Shown piece by piece: positions 60,186 through 64,000 of a stretch of 64,000 nt of DNA. Origin of the DNA: Nelumbo lutea (taxonomy: Eukaryota; Streptophyta; Magnoliopsida; Proteales; Nelumbonaceae); NCBI GenBank assembly GCA_022828595.1, contig JAKGHH010000001.1, positions 123,206,999 to 123,270,998 on the forward strand, written 5' to 3'. The notes below the pieces were generated by a model that had not been told where the DNA came from, searched no databases, and saw only the letters and a program-made list of their open reading frames with translations. Made by a program: the position numbers and the translations under genes. Numbering within the stretch: position 1 is the stretch's first letter; every line of letters begins with the position of its first letter.

Positions 60186-61594
60186 AGCCTTTCAGAGGAT
60201 GAGAACTTAAATTTTTGTAGTGTTTCCCACAGACGACGCCAAATGATGTAGCGCGATGTGGCTGCTCCATGCTGGAGGTGATTTGGCTTCTAGTTGGACG
60301 GCGGACTAGGTTGATCTGCAAGACAAGGATCAGAGATCTCGGGGTGGCTAACCTGGTGAGGTCGCTCCGATGCTTAAGTTTGCAAACTTGTTGCAAGCTG
60401 AAAATTGCTAAGAATATTGAGAGCTAGAGAGAAGGGAAATCATGCGTACCTTGTGCCCTCGTTGAAGCCTTTATATAGTTGAGTCATCGCAGGTTTCACG
60501 GAGCGGTTCTGGGATCCTCGCCACGATGAGATCCGTTTCCGCATTAATTGAGGGATAACGTTGCCATTTGATAAGGCTTATCAATTCCGCCCGAACCGAG
60601 CAGGGGGAAGATAAGGCTTACTGTTACGAGGTGTGATCCCATGAGGCTTGGAATCTGATGGAGAGATTTTCGGGGTCGCCATGTAGTGGTCTGAGCCAGT
60701 ATCCCCGAACTGATGCTCTTTAGTTCTGAACTGGAGTGAACGCCGAAGTGCCTTGGGAGCGAGGTGGTCCTAATGCGACCTTGTACCGAGGTGACCTCGT
60801 CTCGAGGTAACCCGTGCCAAGGTGGTTTGATTATCCGAGATAGAAAATGAGAGCTTTTAATTTCTAAAAGGTGAGAACTTAGTTTTCTAGAAGATGACTT
60901 AGCCTTTCAGAGGATGAAAACTTAGCTTTTGTAGCATTTCCCACAGACGGCGCCAAATGATGTAGCGCGACCTAGCTGCTCCCTACTGGAGGTGATCTGG
61001 CTTTCAATTGGATGGTGGATTAGGTTGATCTGCAAGAGGAGGATCAGAGAACCGGGGGTGGCTAACCCGGCGAGGTTGCTCTGATGCTTAAGTCAGTATC
61101 CCCATGGTATACTGCGTGCTAAAAATCATAAAGTATGAGAGCTACAATATGCTTACTTGCCCCCCCCCCCATGCCATTGGGGTTGGTGCCTTTATATAGG
61201 CATAATTTGGCGTGGGCTTCACACACCACATCCGAGATTTCCAAGAGTCGTCTAAGTGGTCCAAGATTCTCGGAGGCAACCGCCATGCATGTTGACCACC
61301 CTCCGGATCGTTCAGGTATGTGGGCCAACTTCCAAAGATCATGGGAGTGTTTGGATATGCATGCTGAATTTATTGACGAGCACGTCTCCCAGGTCGCCTA
61401 GTTGGCGCCTGTGCCAGGCCACCAGTTCGACGCCTGTGTCAGGCCGCCAGGTCGGCGCCTGGGCCAGGTCGCCAGTTGGGACACAATCACCTTGGCTAAG
61501 GCAAGTTGTTGCCTAAGTAGTTCCGGGTGTCATCTAATTGTTTCGAGATGCCATGTGTCACAATATCATTGAAGGGCCAAATCCACCCTCATCA
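60186..61594 (-). mobile_element. Rearranged LARD-like LTR element, two LTR-PBS modules in tandem
   Basis: Two blocks start alike: 60186-60243 and 60897-60957 are PBS regions (minus: TTTGGCGCCGTCTGTGGG), each followed on the plus strand by an LTR starting TGATGTAGCGCGA (60244, 60958). The second LTR (60958-61594, 637 bp) ends CCTCATCA and its last ~120 bp match the LTR ends at 11095 and 13360. The first LTR is unlike it beyond about 200 bp. TATA boxes (minus) are at 60469-60479 and 61189-61200. About three 25-28-bp minisatellite-like units are at 61395-61480. No coding sequence. Confidence 0.65.
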
Positions 61595-64000
61595 GGGCCC
61601 GTATTTGTCTATGCTTCAAGCTCGATGGATTTTCTTATAAAGAGGCATATTAAAGAATAATTTATTCCTCAACAATTTGCACAATCGTTGAGATTTGCGT
61701 TAGTGAGAACAAGCAATGATGCTAATTCTGATGCTATTATATAAAATTGGGATTCAAGGTGCAGATCCATAACCAACCGCTCTACTAATCAGAACCAAAA
61801 TATACAAACTCAAATTAGGGTAAATGGGGCTGGCCCTGACCCGAACTATGCTAAGGGCAGCATTTCAATTCTAGCCATTAAAATGGGGTACTGGCCAAAA
61901 TCAGCTTTTTTTAGAGTCTGGCAAGTTGAAGCCTAAGGTCCATCTCACCTGGACTATGAGTTCTTGTATGGTGGTACATATGACGCATGCCCACATGAAA
62001 TTAGTCGACCAAAGACTAATTAAAGTGACGTTTGTCCCCCTTGATTGAATTGAATGGCTGAATGGTGGTGGTATGACAGGTAGGCATGACTGATTCCAAC
62101 CCATCAACTCGATTGAATTATGCACTGTCGATCTTCATTCTTTACCTACTCACTTGGCCCCCATCACTATCGAAGATTAGATTCATTATGGTGGCATTAG
62201 TTGGTTGTTTGTAACGGGAAATAGATCTGTTTACGGGCCAGGCTTTGGGCCTGATTTATACTATCTCGGGATTTGGGCTTAGGGTTAGGCCTTTATTCAA
62301 ATTTTTGCAAAAGTTAAGTTTGAATTTGGCTCATGAGTAGGTCTAATGGAAAATGGAATGGGGAGTATTCATAGTCATTACTATTAACTTGGTTAGGGTT
62401 GGGTTGGGGTTTGTGATTCTCGATTCTATAAAGTTTAGTATTAAATTAAGGGAAATTTTCTGATTAATACCCTATATTTTAGGCCTAGTATCATTTGATC
62501 CCTGAATTTTAAAGTATGATAATTTAGTTCCTGAACTTTTAAAATGTGTCAATCCAGTACCTACTATTAACCAGCCTTAAGTGGCATTTGAAAAGAAATA
62601 AATATCTTTTAAGTGTCATCTAATATTTTTATCAACCATTGTTAACCAAAAAACGAACAATCTCAAATCATTGCCTTTTCTATTGAAAGCTTTAGAATTA
62701 ATCATTTTTTATCAATATTTGAATAATTAATAAAAAAATAGACAACACTCAGAAGAATACTTATGTTTTTCATCAAATGTCAAAATATACTAAATTGATA
62801 CTCTTTATATCGTATTTTAAAATTAAAAAAAGATGTGAGCCAGTCTGCCAAGTGAACAGCCGACCGTCCGAGCTCAAGACTAATGAATGTATGACTAATC
62901 AACTCATCATTCAACGCAAGGGGGCGGGTCCCATATCATAGGACAGGGGTGAGGAACCCACTACAAAATTCTCTTCCCATCTAAGTTAATCAAGTACAAG
63001 AAGAGACAGAGAGACAGAAACACGTACACATTGTTTGTCTTGCTGGTGCAGGCACACCTCGTAACTGGTGCCTACGTGTTTAGTGTGTATTGGGCTATTA
63101 ACCTACTCGTTGGGTGCTGTCTCAACTCTCCACTTGTGTTGTGGCTTGTGGGTTTATATTAAATAAATTAATTGATTATTTAAATCCCTGAAATCTTCAC
63201 AGCAGAGGTCAGGATGTCCAGCTGCAACGGCGAGACCGGCCAAAAGGACAATCCGAACCAGAGAGAATGTGGAAACAGCCAGCGGAATCATTCAATGCAT
63301 GTACAAAGAAATATGTTGTGAGGATTTCCATTTGGATGCAGTATCAATGAAAAAATCTGATTAAGGATTCCAAATGTCTATTCAGAAGAAAGAAGAATTG
63401 TTGAATTGGCTTTAATTTGGCGATTCGGTGGGTTGAGAAAATGAGTCGCAAATTTTAATAAAAAATACCTACGTTTGCCCTCCATATAAAAAAGCATTTC
63501 ATTTTGGCCAATCTCATTGACCCATACATGCAAAACCACTGTATATATTCAAGTCCATCTTCACCCTTCATTTTTTTAACCCAAAATATCCACCATTAGA
63601 TTAGAATTTTGTTTTGGCCTCCTTAGACCTGAATTGACTAAAATAACCCTTGAGCTTACCAAAATTACCAAAATACCTAAATTAAATAAATAAATACCAT
63701 AATTAATTATGGTATTTTCTAACAATATTTTTGTCATTAATTACGGTATTTGTTTAATTATAAAATTAATAAATAGTATTTATGAAAATACTATTAATTA
63801 ATTAATTAATGATATATTGATATAATTAATTAGTAATTCATTATTTAACAATATTTTTATTAATTATGGTATTTATTTAATTATTTAACAATATCAAATG
63901 CATTTTTTGTAACAATATTTTTATTAATTATGGTATTTAATTAAATAAGTATCATAATTAATTAATTAATACTATTAAATAATGTAATGCTAATACTATT
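61595..64000. other. Non-coding; AT-rich palindromic tract at the end
   Basis: No gene seen. 63680-64000 is dominated by TAATTAATTA and TATGGTATTT words. 62210-62340 has GGGCCTGATTT/GGGCTTAGGG words of a degraded MITE. Confidence 0.45.

Noticed and set aside
63680..64000. TAATTAAT-rich tract as a replication origin or matrix attachment site
   Set aside because: Base composition alone does not support either; no further signal.

Overview
The window is nuclear DNA from a flowering plant, probably a woody dicot or magnoliid. The evidence is LTR retrotransposons of plant type, plant LINEs with a terminal RNase H domain, abundant MITEs, and two host genes whose proteins resemble conserved plant families. 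One of those genes has seven exons with GT-AG introns. There is no bacterial, phage or organellar gene content. Most of the sequence is old, nested, decaying mobile DNA.

Layout. 1-7081: 3' part of a Tat-like Ty3/gypsy element with broken gag, protease and truncated RT on the plus strand, an opposing spliced ORF on the minus strand with its own TATA box, and a 943-bp 3' LTR. 8340-9248: a MITE filled with a palindromic ~14-bp minisatellite. 9790-13360: a complete non-coding LTR element (LARD-like, minus strand) whose LTRs carry a 25-bp GC-rich minisatellite. 16041-17346: two hAT-type MITEs. 17.8-23.7 kb: a nested stack, in which a LINE is split by a small copia-like element, which is split by another LINE, which is split by a hAT MITE; a SINE sits in the outer LINE. 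23.9-25.6 kb: RTE-type LINE fragments. 26121-26534: small host gene (minus). 30.5-32.0 kb: a MITE-plus-spacer tandem array. 32752-33749: a foldback element. 35.1-37.6 kb: a ~115-bp tandem array split by a solo LTR. 38160-38984: a Harbinger-type MITE. 39.2-42.9 kb: a decayed gypsy gag with its 5' LTR (minus). 44.1-46.9 kb: a truncated LTR abutting a second Tat-like antisense ORF and its 3' LTR.

48582-57140 (minus) is the one large host gene. It encodes a membrane-anchored, cysteine-rich plant protein of unknown function in seven exons and carries one frameshifting base in exon 6. Intron 3 is about 5.5 kb and holds a 5'-truncated LINE. From 57.3 to 64 kb there are MITEs, a rearranged LARD-like element (60.2-61.6 kb) and AT-rich DNA.

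Functionally there is no pathway here. The main interest is in the mobile elements: an antisense, spliced, separately promoted gene carried by two Tat-like elements; non-coding LTR elements with the same kind of termini; and one palindromic minisatellite shared by two MITE families with different termini. All calls are from reading the sequence; no database search was run.
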